From Acestrorhynchus altus (taxonomy: Eukaryota > Chordata > Actinopteri > Characiformes > Acestrorhynchidae): a DNA stretch of 64,000 nt. Made by a program: the position numbers and the translations under genes. Shown here piece by piece: positions 35,657 to 46,599 of this stretch (positions are counted from its first letter, which is position 1; the number at the start of each line of letters is the position of its first letter). Below the pieces are notes generated by a model that saw only the letters and a program-made list of their open reading frames with translations, searched no databases and was not told the origin of the DNA. The DNA lies in contig CM067521.1 of NCBI GenBank assembly GCA_034509495.1, positions 16,274,704 through 16,338,703 of the forward strand, written 5' to 3'.

Positions 35657-37366
35657 TAATTACAATGTTTATACTGTACATTGTACATACTGCACTGTAT
35701 TTATCTATTATCTGTTTTCTGTATTGAGTGCCTTACTATCCATTTGCTGCTGTAATAATGTGAATTTCCCCACTGTGGGACTAATACAGAACTATCGGAT
35801 CTCTTCTGTATCTATGGTTAGGATTGTGGTGTATGGAAACGCAATGAACAACGGTGTTGTGCCAAAATCTGCCAAAGCATTCAACTTCCAAAAGGAATAT
35901 GGCCTGACTGAGGAGGAAGTAAGTGTTGTTACTTTACAGCCATTTGTTTATGTAACTTAATGTGTGTCATAGCTGTTATAGCAAAGCCTCATATAGTAGC
36001 CTCATGTTATGTATGTAAACATTTAGGGCCCTTTGTATAAAAAAACCTTGATTAGCTAATCAGGCTGGATTCAGCAATTGTAATATCGAACTGTCAGCTG
36101 ATTCACACTTACAAGCTTTATGCGCTCATCAAAACACAGCTGCACCTAGAAGAAAGTGTTGGGTTGTGATGCTATTCAGAAGGATAAGGTTTACAAGGAA
36201 CCTTTGGAAAATTTAGACTGATATGGGCAATATTTTTGGAGCTACATACAGAAGTAGTGTTTCTCAATATGGTGCAGGGTATAAAGCAACATGTCAGACG
36301 TATCAGCATGCAGTTGTAGAGAACATGACAGTTCTGCATTAGATTTGGTTGATTCCTTCTGGGGCAACCACAGGCTCCATTAACCAACTACCTGACTGCT
36401 GTAGTACTGGATACCCACAGACAGGAAGGGTGTATTCAAGGCTAATCATTTCAGCATGTGATATCTACTATGTGGGATGTATTAAGAGTGGGATAATTCA
36501 GGGGAACTGTGGAGGTCAGAATGAGATCTGGAAGACCAAGAAATCTGTTCAAGAGAACTACTTGTTTTCAAAATATATAATCTTCATGAAATACTCGTAA
36601 GAAGTAAACCATACTTTGGCCTTATCACAAAAACACTACATTTGACATGCTGCAGAACATCCAGAGATGAGTTCTGTGGTTTGAGAATGTCGAAATGGAA
36701 TTCTTAAGCCACAATCAGAAAACACCTTAACAACTGTGAGCCATGGATTAGGTTTGTGTTGCTGCCAGGGGCATTCGAAAAACGCACTCCACAAAATACC
36801 AGCAAATCCTGAATAAAAAGATCAAACCATCTCTGAAAACACAGAATCTGAAATGAGGATGGTACGCATCATTACACATCACACACATAATGATGTGCAA
36901 AATCAATCATGGATGACATGAAGCTTTATATTTTAAATGGCCTTCACAGTCCCCCAACCTGGACCTTAGAAAACAAATTATGTGCAGTATTGGTTGCTTA
37001 AGCCACAGATAACTTTGATTCAAATCGAAAAATGAACTTTATGTTTTGGCACTTTTTAATTTGAACCAGGAGCTGATTTCCGATTCTGATTTTGTATTTT
37101 ATGTCATGCCAAAAAAATTATTTTTTTTACAGGCACTTAAAGTGAGTGACCACTACCCTGTGGAGGTGGAACTGAAAGAAAACCAGAGCTCCGGTCAAAG
37201 TAAGCAGAGTAGCTCTTTATTTTGTACATCCTCTGTGTTACAAACAAAAACAAAAACACACACAACTCAATTTATCAAGCGATATATCAGAGTTGCTTAA
37301 ACTACAAAATAAAAATAAAAGTAAACCCTCTGTTTTGTTTTAGGCTCTGGAAAACGTGGAAAATAA
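30979..37366 (+). CDS. dnase1l4: Deoxyribonuclease I-like 4-type endonuclease
   Basis: Nine coding exons: 30979-31059, 31145-31233, 31321-31407, 31862-31974, 33044-33156, 34712-34869, 35822-35918, 37133-37199, 37344-37366; 275 codons, all phases close. The family are Mg/Ca-dependent endonucleases; the dnase1l4 group is fish-expanded. It begins MKIASFNIQKFG with no signal peptide, so the mature fold starts at residue 1 and the enzyme should be intracellular. Catalytic and metal residues are all present: E39 (LILEVVD), E79 (YKEQYLF), H134 (LIPVHTKP), D168/N170 (LGDFNADG), D213 (TYDR), D252/H253 (VSDHYPVEV). The tail is short and basic (SSGKRGK). An intron (acceptor cttgcag, exon from 30974) splits the 5' UTR. 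Introns hold two MITEs, a Tc1 copy and other repeats. It converges on tma7. It could carry another dnase1l4 paralogue number. Confidence 0.92.
32820..33016. repeat. Half MITE of the 16928 family
   Basis: Carries tgtctaatgccaggtgttcc and the right end aggtgtcctaatacttttgt then ccatatggtgta. An earlier fragment with gctgcaatcaaatagtcaca lies near 32085-32115. It ends 28 bp before exon 5 of the nuclease gene. Confidence 0.55.
33340..33590. repeat. Deletion derivative of the 2129/10202 Tc1 family
   Basis: Has the terminal words acagagcatccggaaagcat and tgttatgttacaaccatatt, then jumps to the opposite end of the element (ctgatcatccatcagatgct, aattggacagctgtg). The transposase region is absent, so it is MITE-like. 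Confidence 0.6.
33598..34320. repeat. High-copy teleost dispersed repeat
   Basis: Starts aatcaatcaaagtttattta then tatagagctttttacaacaa and continues with cagtggcaagaaaaaaaa and aaaggagaacccatcctcct. I know this wording as a very common fish repeat but not its class. A short (GT)n/G-run is at 34110-34138. Confidence 0.5.
34397..34552. repeat. Short MITE with 'actataagccg' inverted ends
   Basis: Left end ccatattttccagactataa gccg and right end cggcttatagtccagaaaat form imperfect inverted repeats around about 100 bp of interior. It is in nuclease intron 5. Confidence 0.65.
35067..35515. repeat. Full-length MITE of the 16928 family
   Basis: Left gtccacatgtcaaatatctg tgaacacc and right caggtgtcccaatacgtttg tccac are inverted, and the interior words match the 16928 copy in the same orientation. 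It lies in nuclease intron 6. Confidence 0.65.
35606..35655. repeat. (TA)n microsatellite
   Basis: About 25 TA units in nuclease intron 6. Confidence 0.95.
36170..36980 (+). mobile_element. Decayed Tc1-like element in nuclease intron 7
   Basis: Plus-strand pieces: RSGRPRN near 36522-36542 (the GRPR linker), YQQILNKKIKPSLKTQNLK near 36800-36855, and WPSQSPNLDL near 36940-36970 (the W-P-x-Q-S-P-D-L block). Stops and shifts break it between these pieces. The wording differs from the 2129 and 5300 copies, so it is another lineage. Confidence 0.65.
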
Positions 37367-37560
37367 AAAGAGAAAGAGGAAAGATCAACGTCATGGGGAA
37401 AACAGAGCCAGTTTGTGAATCAAGTGCGAATGAAAAGTGGAGCTTTAAATGCAAAATTGCAGAATTGCATTTTTATAACTGTACTGTTGTTTTGATGGTG
37501 TGTTCTATTCCAGACATTCTGTCTACAAAATGTAAACACGGTAGTAGTAATTTACAAAAC

Positions 37561-37607
37561 TTTATTTCAGGTATTTCAACTTTCAACACGAGGGCAAAAT
37601 AATTAAA
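37561..37607. promoter_or_regulatory. Overlapping poly(A) signals of convergent genes
   Basis: TTTATT at 37561-37566 is AATAAA on the minus strand, 127 bp past the tma7 stop codon. ATTAAA at 37602-37607 on the plus strand is a candidate signal for the nuclease gene. An AATAAA at 37362-37367 on the plus strand overlaps the nuclease stop codon (37364-37366). The two 3' ends therefore meet or overlap by tens of bases. Confidence 0.5.
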
Positions 37608-37692
37608 AATGCTATTTTCATGTACATATATTTGTGTCCGTGGACCCAGATGAGGACAGAACGGTGGTTTGTTAGGTGCTTATACCTCCGGT

Positions 37693-40212
37693 TCACTTCT
37701 TCCCAGACTTTTTGATTCCACCACCACCTACGACAAGACAAGAGTGTGCATTAAAATAGGCAATAAAAGGTGCTTAAACTTTTAAATGAGGCTAAATACA
37801 GCAGGTCTTGCTAGTCTAGCTAGTCTTGCTATCTCAATTCAGATGATACACAGATCACATTGTAATACATTCTGAAACTGAAGTTGGATTTACCCTCACT
37901 GAAATGAAGGGTTCGACTGATGCCACAGAAGAAAAAGATCTGTCTTTTGTAAGATAGATATGACTGAGAAGAACCATCACTTGATGTAAAGGTCCTTCTT
38001 GCTAATTACTTTGGCATTCATGGCTTGTAGGTAGATCCACATGACATGAGAATAGATAGATAAGAGAATATAAAGACTATTAACTTTTTTTTTTTAAATA
38101 AATTAACCATTTAAACATGTATATGCAATAAGGGATGTTACTGGTCTGTCTCAGCTGAATATTTCATGTGATAAATTTACCAGTTACCAAAGACCAAACA
38201 AATGCAAACAACTGCCATGACAAATGTCCAACTTGAACTGTGATCTCAAAAAAACCCTTTAACAAACGAAAAGAAATTCATTCTCAACACCAAGGGTATG
38301 GACAGCTGACAGCAGCGCTTCCACACAACCTCTATACTGCCACCTAGAGTGCCACTTTTGCCAGTAATTCACACTTTTCCTAGAAACCAAGACAGATTCA
38401 TACTTAAAGGTCCTTTTCCTGCAGCTTTGGCTTTCAGTGCCTCCATAGCTTTCTGCTCCTCCTTCTGCTTCTGTTTGAAGGCCATGTCGTCCTGTAGATT
38501 GTGTTCATGGGGAGAGAAAAATAATTGTGAATTTTCAAATGTGCTTTGTTTTAATGTTACAACACTGGATAGATGTGATGCTTGAAAATGTTTTCCCAAA
38601 ACAATGACCTATGACTTTTCTATAGATCTTCTGTGGCTCATATTAAACTCACATCATCCATTTCCTTTGTTTGCTTCTTGGCAGTTTTAAGGGGCTTCTT
38701 CTTCCCTCCTGCACATAAAAATACACACATCACACTCAGCGACACATCAAAAGGGGGACTGAACTGACCCAGTTGTAGAGACTCATGTTAATCTACTGAG
38801 AGCCATGAATTTGAGTCCGAGTCCTGTTACTGTTGCGCTTTACAACTTTGGTGAAAACAACATAGAAATATGGGTAATGTTAAAATGTGAAGGTACAAGT
38901 TCTAGAGTCAAAATTAGATGCACTATAGAGAACAATGGAGCTGTATTCCCAAAATAAAAATGCTGTAAAGGGTTCTTTGAGTGATGCCATAAACAAAACA
39001 ATTCTGTAAAAAGTGCCGAGAGTCTACATAGCCTTTAAACTAGTAAAGAAACTTACATTTACTTCTTTAAACAACCAAAAGGTTAATCTCTCTCTCACAC
39101 ACACCTCAAAATTAGAACATTGTGAAAAAGTTCATGTGTTCAAAACTCCATTCAAAAAGTTAATTCACGCATTAATTTTACATTCATTTTTGTAAAGTGA
39201 AATATTTCAAGTGTTTTTATTGTTGATCAGTACAATTTATAACTCATTATAAACAAAAATCCAGAATCTAAATTATGAGTAAATTAGAAACTGAATTTTA
39301 TTTGAAAATTAAACCAAATCAACATTAACATTAAAACAAAAAGCTTGAAATATCACTTTATATATTAAAATCGCCATATTCAAATTGTGTGAGATCATGT
39401 ATATGATCAGTGTTAAGCTCTTCATGTTTCATTACAGTGACCCAGTTTCTACAGTGTGATATTTTGAAACACGCTCACACAAGCCCAGTCAACAGAAAAT
39501 ATCATACGTATAGATCTGAGGTCTTAAGTTGTGCGGGTGAAATTTGTTACTGTTATAAAACACCAAAGGGCCTGGCTGTTAGAGAACCAGCCATGTGACT
39601 ATAAGGATGCTGATTTGATTCCCTAAACTGGGTTCTGTGCCCAACGCTTCAGGCAGTGTGCTCACTGCTCCCTAGTGTGTGAATTCACTAGAGTATGTGT
39701 GTGTGTGTTTCACTGCATAGATGGGTAAAATGCAGGACCAATTCCCCTGCATACAAGCACAGTGGATCTATGTGCAAGTTTACATTTACATAAAGGTGGG
39801 GTTGAAAATGCAGGTGGACAAACCTGCCTGGTCTTTCTATTTACAAAACAGACAGTTCATCCTTACCATGCAGGGTAAAGGGGTTTTCCGTTTGCAAATC
39901 ATGCATCATAAAGTTTTCTGCAAATAGCCCACATAAGCATTATTGAAATAACTAGAAACGAAGTGGCCTGGTTATGGAAAGACTTCTTTTCTGAGTTTTC
40001 AACTCCAAGATATGACAGTTACCCCAAACCCCTCTTCACTCTCATAACAGGATTAATATCACAATTAGAATCAGTTTCACACACCATAAAACAGAACCCT
40101 GTGTTAGCAAATAGTCCATAATGCATTCTAGATGAGACTTTATTGTCCTGAGGGAAACTTGTTTTGGACACATGCTGCTGTTAAGAGACAATTAACAAGA
40201 ACACTTTTAGTG

Positions 40213-40259
<47 letters not shown>

Positions 40260-42146
40260 TCATAACAGCATTACACGAGTTTATCTCCTACAAGCTTGAT
40301 GTTTAAAGATTTAAATCTCAGATTTAAAAGATTTACGCAAAAGATTTACGCAGATTTAAAAGCAGCAACCCGATAGCAGGAGCTGGTCCTCAGAGAGAAG
40401 GACATGTGCAGGGTCTGAAACAATATTTTGAGCTTTTCTTATGACTGTTTCATCAAAGACAGCCTGAAGTGTGGGGTGCTTTTGTTCTGTGTGAGCTGGG
40501 TAATCTGGGCTCTCAGATGTACGCTGAAATTGCCAAACCAGGTTGAGATACCAAACCGTAGGATACTCTCAATTACAGCTTGATAAAGGGGACGCAACCC
40601 TTTTTGTCTCACACAAACTCCTCAGCCTATGAAGAAGGTGTAATCACTGCTGTACCCTGGAGCAGACACCCTCTACTTGGAATCTCAATGACAGTTTATC
40701 ATCAATATGTTTTCCCAGATATCTGTAGGCCTCAATCCTTTGCATTTAACCCATCCACACAGTGAAACACACAGTAGTGAATTCACAAGCACCTATCCAC
40801 GGTGCCGGGGAAGCTGCTGGGGAGTTAAGTTCCTTGCAGTGTGTCATGCCCTGCCAGTTCAGGGATTCGAACCAGCAACCTTCCATAACCACCAGGCCAC
40901 AACTGCCCTGATTACAGATCATCACTGTAGAGTGATCTCCCATAGATTTAGGGTCAAACTCCATTATCTTAGTATTAAAAGTGAGAGTGATGATCACACC
41001 ACTGAACACAATTCTGGATTTCCTGTTTTTATCCCACTATATCCAATGCATCATTAATAAGGTCCAAAATCCCTGCGACGAAAGAAAGGTTTTTTTGCAG
41101 AGCTGCATGTAATAAACATGGGGACCATGGAATTAAATGCAATTCACCCCAATTACTAATCACTTCATATTGACGTGAAGGTTTTAAATCACTAAGAAAA
41201 AGTTTTCTGTATGAAAACATGATTATGAACTGGAAAATACTCGGTGGTGTGTTTTTAATAGGAGAAATGAGAATATGGGGAACTGGGGCAGTTCAGTAAG
41301 ACAATTTGAGGAGCATGATTTCAATGACTTCATTTAATATTAAAGGAAATACTTAATGCCGCATCACAGTGATAGATCAGGGAAACACTGGGATCAATAT
41401 CACTCTGCACTACTGCGACAGAATATCAGAACCAGGCCCAAACACACACAGCAGGTTAACTATTCTATTCTGGTCTGATAGAGTCTGATCTGGTCTGGCT
41501 GAGTCCAAGGTGGTCTGATTAGGTCTGGTCGAGTCCAAAATGTTATGGTCGAGTCTAAGGTGTTCTGATCTGGTCTGGTTGAGTCTACGGTGGCCTAGTC
41601 TAGTCTAAGGTGGTGTGGTCGAGTCTATGGTGGTCTGACCCATAGTCTGGTCTTTTCTGTATGAAAACATGATTATGAACTGGAAAATACTCGGTGGTGT
41701 GTTTTTAATAGGAGAAATGAGAATATGGGGAACTGGGGCAGTTCAGTAAGACAATTTGAGGAGCATGATTTCAATGACTTCATTTAATATTAAAGGAAAT
41801 ACTTAATGCCGCATCACAGTGATAGATCAGGGAAATACTGGGATCAATATCACTCCGCACTACTGCGGCAGAATATCAGAACCAGGCCCAAACACACACA
41901 GCAGGTTAACTATTCTATTCTGGTCTGATCGAGTCTGATCTGGTCTGGTCGAGTCTAAGGTAGTCTGGTCGAGTCTGGTCAAGTCTATGGTGGGCTGGTC
42001 GAGTCTAAGAAGGTCTGATCTGGTCTGGTCTGATCGAGTTTGATCTGCTCGGGTCTCGTTCCTACGAGCTGTGGATTGAAGGACCCCTCTCTCCGCTCCC
42101 ACTCGTCTTTTCCAAACAGACAGATCTTACCTTCTCTTCCAGACAT
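37693..42146 (-). CDS. tma7: TMA7, translation machinery-associated protein 7
   Basis: Four coding exons on the minus strand: 42146-42131, 38708-38653, 38491-38404, 37727-37693 (16, 56, 88 and 35 bp), giving 64 codons plus stop, the same length as human. TMA7 is a small, highly basic protein that associates with ribosomes. The sequence shows MSGREGGKKKPLK, then KEMDDDDMAFKQKQKEEQKA, KAKAAGKGPL and the Gly-Lys tail GGGIKKSGKK. Intron 1 is about 3.4 kb and holds SINEs, a CA microsatellite and a 450-bp tandem duplication with a minisatellite that runs to within about 75 bp of the exon 1 donor. The gene is tail to tail with the nuclease and head to head with ccdc51. The first exon codes for only five residues and one base. 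Confidence 0.93.
38720..39560. other. tma7 intron 1, proximal part
   Basis: AT-rich intronic sequence with no recognised feature other than a short ct/ca-rich run near 39088-39105. Confidence 0.4.
39565..39740 (+). repeat. SINE-like repeat
   Basis: gcctggctgttagagaacca, gctgatttgattccctaaac, gctcactgctccctagtgtg and gtttcactgcatagatgggt: the first family (see 4650), in tma7 intron 1. Confidence 0.5.
40215..40257. repeat. (CA)n microsatellite
   Basis: About 21 CA units in tma7 intron 1. Confidence 0.95.
40735..40915 (-). repeat. tRNA-derived SINE with intact B-box-like motif
   Basis: On the minus strand ggttcgaatccctgaactgg (near 40877-40858) matches the Pol III B box consensus GGTTCGANNCC exactly. 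Flanking words (atttaacccatccacacagt and ccaccaggccacaactgccc) are the same family as 4650, 39565 and 62485. It is the best preserved copy. Confidence 0.6.
41203..42056. repeat. Recent tandem duplication with minisatellite
   Basis: The block 41203-41652 is repeated at 41653-42056 with a 450-bp offset. Over the first 258 bp the copies differ at three positions only (for example ggaaacactg/ggaaatactg). Each copy ends in a minisatellite built of words such as tggtctggtcgagtctaagg, which differ more between copies. All of it is in tma7 intron 1, ending about 75 bp from the exon 1 splice donor. The Asp/Gln/Thr/Arg-rich frames here are repeat artefacts. Confidence 0.9.
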
Positions 42147-43502
42147 GTTGCTGTTTGCTGTAGTCAAATGTACCAACGCGTGGATTAAAGCTTCTTCTCT
42201 CAGGACCCCAGCGGTAGCAGACAGGGGTGCCCGGATAAGTGCCTGAAAGAAATGTTAGCTTAGCATGACTTTCATGTAGATAACCTCGGCTCTCCCTCGA
42301 TGCTCTTCATAAAGACTTATTTTATTGATAATGCGCGCGTTGTCTCTCGAAACCAGACACGGATAACTAAGAAAGGGGGTATCTGGTAGGTGCGTTTGGT
42401 GCAGTGTTTACTGTTGTTGTGTAAATGAGAGTAAAGGTAACTGATGAGCTGCCTGGTGAAATGTTGATCTTCAGTTCAGTGTTTTAGCTCGAAATATCCT
42501 GATATTTGGGCCTAACTGTTATTAGAACTGTTACATCTAAAATTAGATGGCTTTTGGGGGCTTAAAGTGAAGGTTAATGGTTCTGTAATATAATAGGGCT
42601 TATTTTGGCATCAGCTTGCCACTGAAATTCATCCATCTCCATTTTTCCTCATTTTTAGCCTCCTCCATGCCTTGAACCTTGTGGCTGCTCCCTAAACTGT
42701 GTGAATACCTCTGTATGAAAAGACCAATAGAAATGCTCTAACATTAGCAAAACAAGCCCTGCTTTCACCTTCACCTCCATATAAAAATTAAGAGCATTTT
42801 GCCTCCTCCTGTAAAGTTGCATTTGGAGGTTTTCATTGGACACTGACAAGATCTTAATTTGGGCTATTAGCTGTTTTTTGTACCCTGTAAAAGCAGAACA
42901 TTTACTGATGAACCATAACTATTAAAACAGTGATTCATAGTCAGCATGATCTGATTCCAGTTTCACAATATCAGGCATCAAGGAGAAATGGGCAAGCAGA
43001 AGAATATGAGACACTTTATAATGTCTAGACCAGGGTATCTCAATCTGTGGGCCATGAAGCACTCTCTAGTGGTCCCTATGTGGAAAATTATATAGCAGAT
43101 GTAAATTAAATAAAAGAGAGTGAGAGATCATTATGAATGTGAATAGAAATGCACAAAATGAAAGACAAATGTTTGAGACCACAATAGAAACATCAGGGAT
43201 TTGTTTATGATTCCCATATTGGTGTGCACTGACTTTTAATCAAACTATGTCTGTTAATGGTGGTTTTATACAGTATAGTACCAAAAAGGTGTAACATCTT
43301 TTGGTGCTTCAGAAACTATTTGAAAAAGAACCGCACATGCAGCATCATAGATAGTAACATTCGAGAGGTTATTTGGGTTTTATGGTCCAAAATGAAACTA
43401 TTGCTTTTACTAAAGAGCCTAGGGGAGGATACACCACACTTTTTTTTAAAGTTGTTGTGTTCTCATCTCAGAACATGTTCTTTTTTTTTTTGTTAATCAC
43501 AG
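42147..43502. promoter_or_regulatory. tma7-ccdc51 divergent promoter interval and ccdc51 5' UTR intron
   Basis: About 1.4 kb between the two start codons, with CpG-containing sequence nearest tma7 (42160-42345, for example gcgcgcgttgtctctcg). A possible donor tctg/gtaggt near 42387 could end a ccdc51 non-coding first exon. The acceptor used by ccdc51 is clear (ttaatcacag, exon from 43503). A short repeat fragment lies at about 43025-43110. Confidence 0.45.
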
Positions 43503-43547
43503 GTTGCTGGTTTAAGGTGTGTTTCCTGCCCAAATGAAATCAAGTCA

Positions 43548-45340
43548 ATGAGCTACAGAGGGAGCTGCATCCTACCAAGGAGCTATGGCACTTGCTTCTA
43601 CCTTCTCAAAGTCCCTGGTAGAGTCCAGTGGAACATCTCTATCAATAGAACCTACTGTTCCCCAAAGCAGGGCCCACAGGACAAGGCTGATAAAGCCTTG
43701 TCCACTCAAGAACGTGCCTCGGCCACCCTGACGAATATGGCAGAGCTTGGAAAACAGTGGGGACAGAATTCTGTAAAAACCTTGACCAGTACTGTCAATT
43801 ACTGGTGGGCACAGTATGAGGAATTTGTTGGCCTCAATGAAGTTCGGGATGCTCAGAGCAAGGTTACAGAGGTAAACTGTGATATTAATACATTGTGTAG
43901 CCAAAAGGTTGTAGACATCTCATCCCCATTTGAATTAATTGAAAGTTTGTTCTCCTTATACTGCAGTGACAGCCTTTAGTCTCTGGGGAATTATTTACAC
44001 TACATGTTGGAATATAACTATGAGGACTTGCATAGGTTGCGTAGTGTACAGGAAGATAGAAAGCTCTCCAGGAACACACTGTTGGCTCATGCTTAGCTGC
44101 TATGCCCAATTCTATTGGTTTAGATGTATTTTGGATTTTGTGTGTGCATTTATTGTTCATGTCCTAACAGCATGTCTCATCCTGTTTTAAGGCTGAGAAA
44201 GCGTTCATGGTGGCCAGAGGAATGGTCCGGGAGGCCCATGTCAGCTTGGAGGCTCTTCAGATTAGATTGAAGGAAGTGCGAGACCGCTTGGACCGGGTGT
44301 CACGAGAGGAGGCACATTATCTAGAACTGGCAACATTGGAACACAAGCTACTGCAGGTGAGGTAGACTCTTATTCAGTATATCTTCAACTGAACAATGTA
44401 ATACAGTAAATTACTAGTCGTACACTAGTGGTTGGTTAGATTGCAGTTTTAATCTGATTGGGGAGACAACTTGGTGCTAATGGCTCTATCAGCTTGATAA
44501 CATGATACAGGTTCTTTACTTATCCACTCATTAACTCCTTTATGTGTGCAGGAAGAGAGGCGTCTGAAAACAGCCTATGAAAATGCAGAGGAGGGAGAAC
44601 GGGAGAAATTTGCTCTCTTCTCTGCTGGAGTGCGAGAGAGCCATGAGAAGGAGCGGTCTCGGGCTGAGAGGACCAAAAACTGGTCTATCATTGGTTCAGT
44701 GCTAGGTGCCATTATTGGGGTAATGGGGTCCACATACGTTAATAGAGTACGCCTACAGGAACTGAAAGGCCTGCTGCTAGAGGCACAGAAAGGACCAGCA
44801 AGCCTACAAGAAGCTATCAAAATCCAGGCCAGTTTGCACAAGAACCAGCAAGAGGAACTCCGGGGCCTCATAGATACGCTTAGGGCAGCTGTTGAAGATG
44901 GAGGTGAGAAGGTGCAAACTGTCAAGCCAAGATCTGTCTCAGTGCCAGCAGCAGTGCCTGTAGATACCCCATCATCTACACCTAGTGCCTCAGAAGAAAC
45001 CGTCAGAGAGATCCTTCTCCACAGCCAAAAAGCTCAGGATCTCATGGTAAACCTCAAGCCACAGCTGGATCATCTGGAACAGAGCATGGGGAAGGTGGCA
45101 GCGGAGCTTCAGGCTGTGAGGAAATCTGTCGTGACTCGTCATGTTGAGAAGCCAGTCATTCAGACTAAAGATGCTCAGCTCTTAGTGTGTGATACCGAGA
45201 GCATCATCCAAGGCCTGGACAAGACAGAGAAAAGACTTGAGGCTCAGATTAATAAGACTACTCTGTACACCACAGTTCTGACTTACACTGCTTTTGCTTT
45301 AACTATGCCAGTGTTGTACATCATCTTTAAAGGTACATAG
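43548..45340 (+). CDS. ccdc51: CCDC51 / MITOK, mitochondrial potassium channel subunit
   Basis: Three coding exons: 43548-43871, 44192-44356, 44552-45340 (324, 165, 789 bp), giving 425 codons against 411 in human. CCDC51 is the pore-forming subunit of the mitochondrial ATP-sensitive potassium channel with ABCB8 in the inner membrane. The N-terminal ~60 residues are basic with few acids, as a presequence would be. Then come the family block WWAQYEEFVGLNEVRDAQSK, a long coiled coil (exons 2 and 3, EVRDRLDRVSREEAHYLELA), a membrane segment NWSIIGSVLGAIIGVMGSTY (about 206-226) and a second at the C-terminus (TTVLTYTAFALTMPVLYIIF, about 402-421). The start is ATG 43548; a five-codon uORF (ATG 43534) overlaps it as ATGA. 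The gene is head to head with tma7, as in human. Confidence 0.93.
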
Positions 45341-45479
45341 TGCAGTAGTACAGGCAGGTAGTGTGCACTTGAGGGGCCATTGTTTTCAACAGAAGTAACC
45401 TCAGATTTTATAAAAGATACAGTTGAAATTGTATCATGGATCAATGCACTGATAGTTAAGCACTGATTAAAATGTTCAT

Positions 45480-46300
45480 CATAAACCTTTGTCTGTTGAC
45501 AGTTGTCCAGTTTTGTGCTCAAGAGAGTGGCTCTTCTATGATCAAGTGTAGTAACATGGAGTTTCTTCCCATTTGGTGCAGCAACAGCTTCTGATCTTCT
45601 GAGAAGGTTTGTTGTTGGAACATTTCTGTGTGAATTTGATTGCATTTGGCCAGAAGATCTTCAGTGAGTACAGGTACTGATGTTGGAAGATCAGTTTTGG
45701 TGCTCCAGATCATCCCAGTTATTGGATGGAGTTCCATCATTCCAGCGAACACAGTCTCACTGCTCCACAGCTCAGAGCTTGGTAGTAGGGCTGAGCTATA
45801 TGGGCAAAAAAAATTATATCCCGATATAAATGATCTAAATGCCAATATATGATGTGCAATATGATATATATGATGTGAAAAATAGAATGGAAAAAAAATC
45901 TTTTTTCTTTCTTAACTATATTTAAACATATTGAAATTTACCCATGTTAACTTTTATGCCCCTCCATAGTGTGTACATGAGAGCAAGAAAGGCGGGGGTG
46001 AGCAGTGGGCGATTGAATGAAGGAGCAGAAAAAGGTTTTCACAAGACAACATTATATAAAAACTTTAAAACCCAATATAAACAATAATGCCTCAGCCCAT
46101 ATCGTGCTCTTTTTATATGCTGTAATATAAATATTTCTTTTTGGTAGAGAAATACCTAAAAATGGCTGATGTACAATAGAGCAGGTTGAGAGGAGAAGGA
46201 GTGAGAATGTGACCACAACATTAATATAGCCATTGTATTCACAATCACTAGTGAACCTACACTTGTGATGAAATACTTCTCACCCAGAGACTGTTACCTT
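45480..46300. repeat. Two degraded repeats downstream of ccdc51
   Basis: 45600-45790 has Tc1/MITE wording (aggtttgttgttggaacatt, gttccatcattccagcgaac). 45795-46170 is a separate AT-rich repeat with atatcccgatataaatgatc and gcctcagcccatatcgtgct, also seen at about 54520-54860 and 59990-60165. The minus-strand ORFs here are not genes. Confidence 0.5.
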
Positions 46301-46599
46301 AAAACATCCTGCATGTATCCCTCCACTGTGTTTTTAAACCATGCATTCAACAGTTTATAACAATTTCATTTCATCCTTACATGAGGTAGATGTTTGAAGC
46401 TTTTAATTCATCACATCTGGTTCAATTCACCATCACTTCTGGCAGGAACATTTCACACCAAACCATTCTGAGCTGGCTCAGTGGGCGTGTTCATTTATTT
46501 ATGATACAGCAAACACGTGGGAAGCATTTTACTTTGATCGTGAACAACGTGATAAACATGACTAATCTGTGTGAAGTGGTGATTAAGAGCTGAGGAACT

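Noticed and set aside
40735..40915. A tRNA gene suggested by the perfect B box
   Set aside because: The A-box half and a cloverleaf are not recognisable and the sequence is repeated across the window, so it is a SINE.
41860..42176. Minus-strand ORFs rich in Asp, Gln, Thr and Arg with periodic DQTRSDQ motifs
   Set aside because: They are translations of the tggtctggtcgagtct minisatellite in tma7 intron 1. The periodicity comes from the DNA repeat and the frames break between the two duplicated copies.
44575..44925. A 116-codon minus-strand ORF inside ccdc51
   Set aside because: Antisense shadow of the long ccdc51 exon 3.
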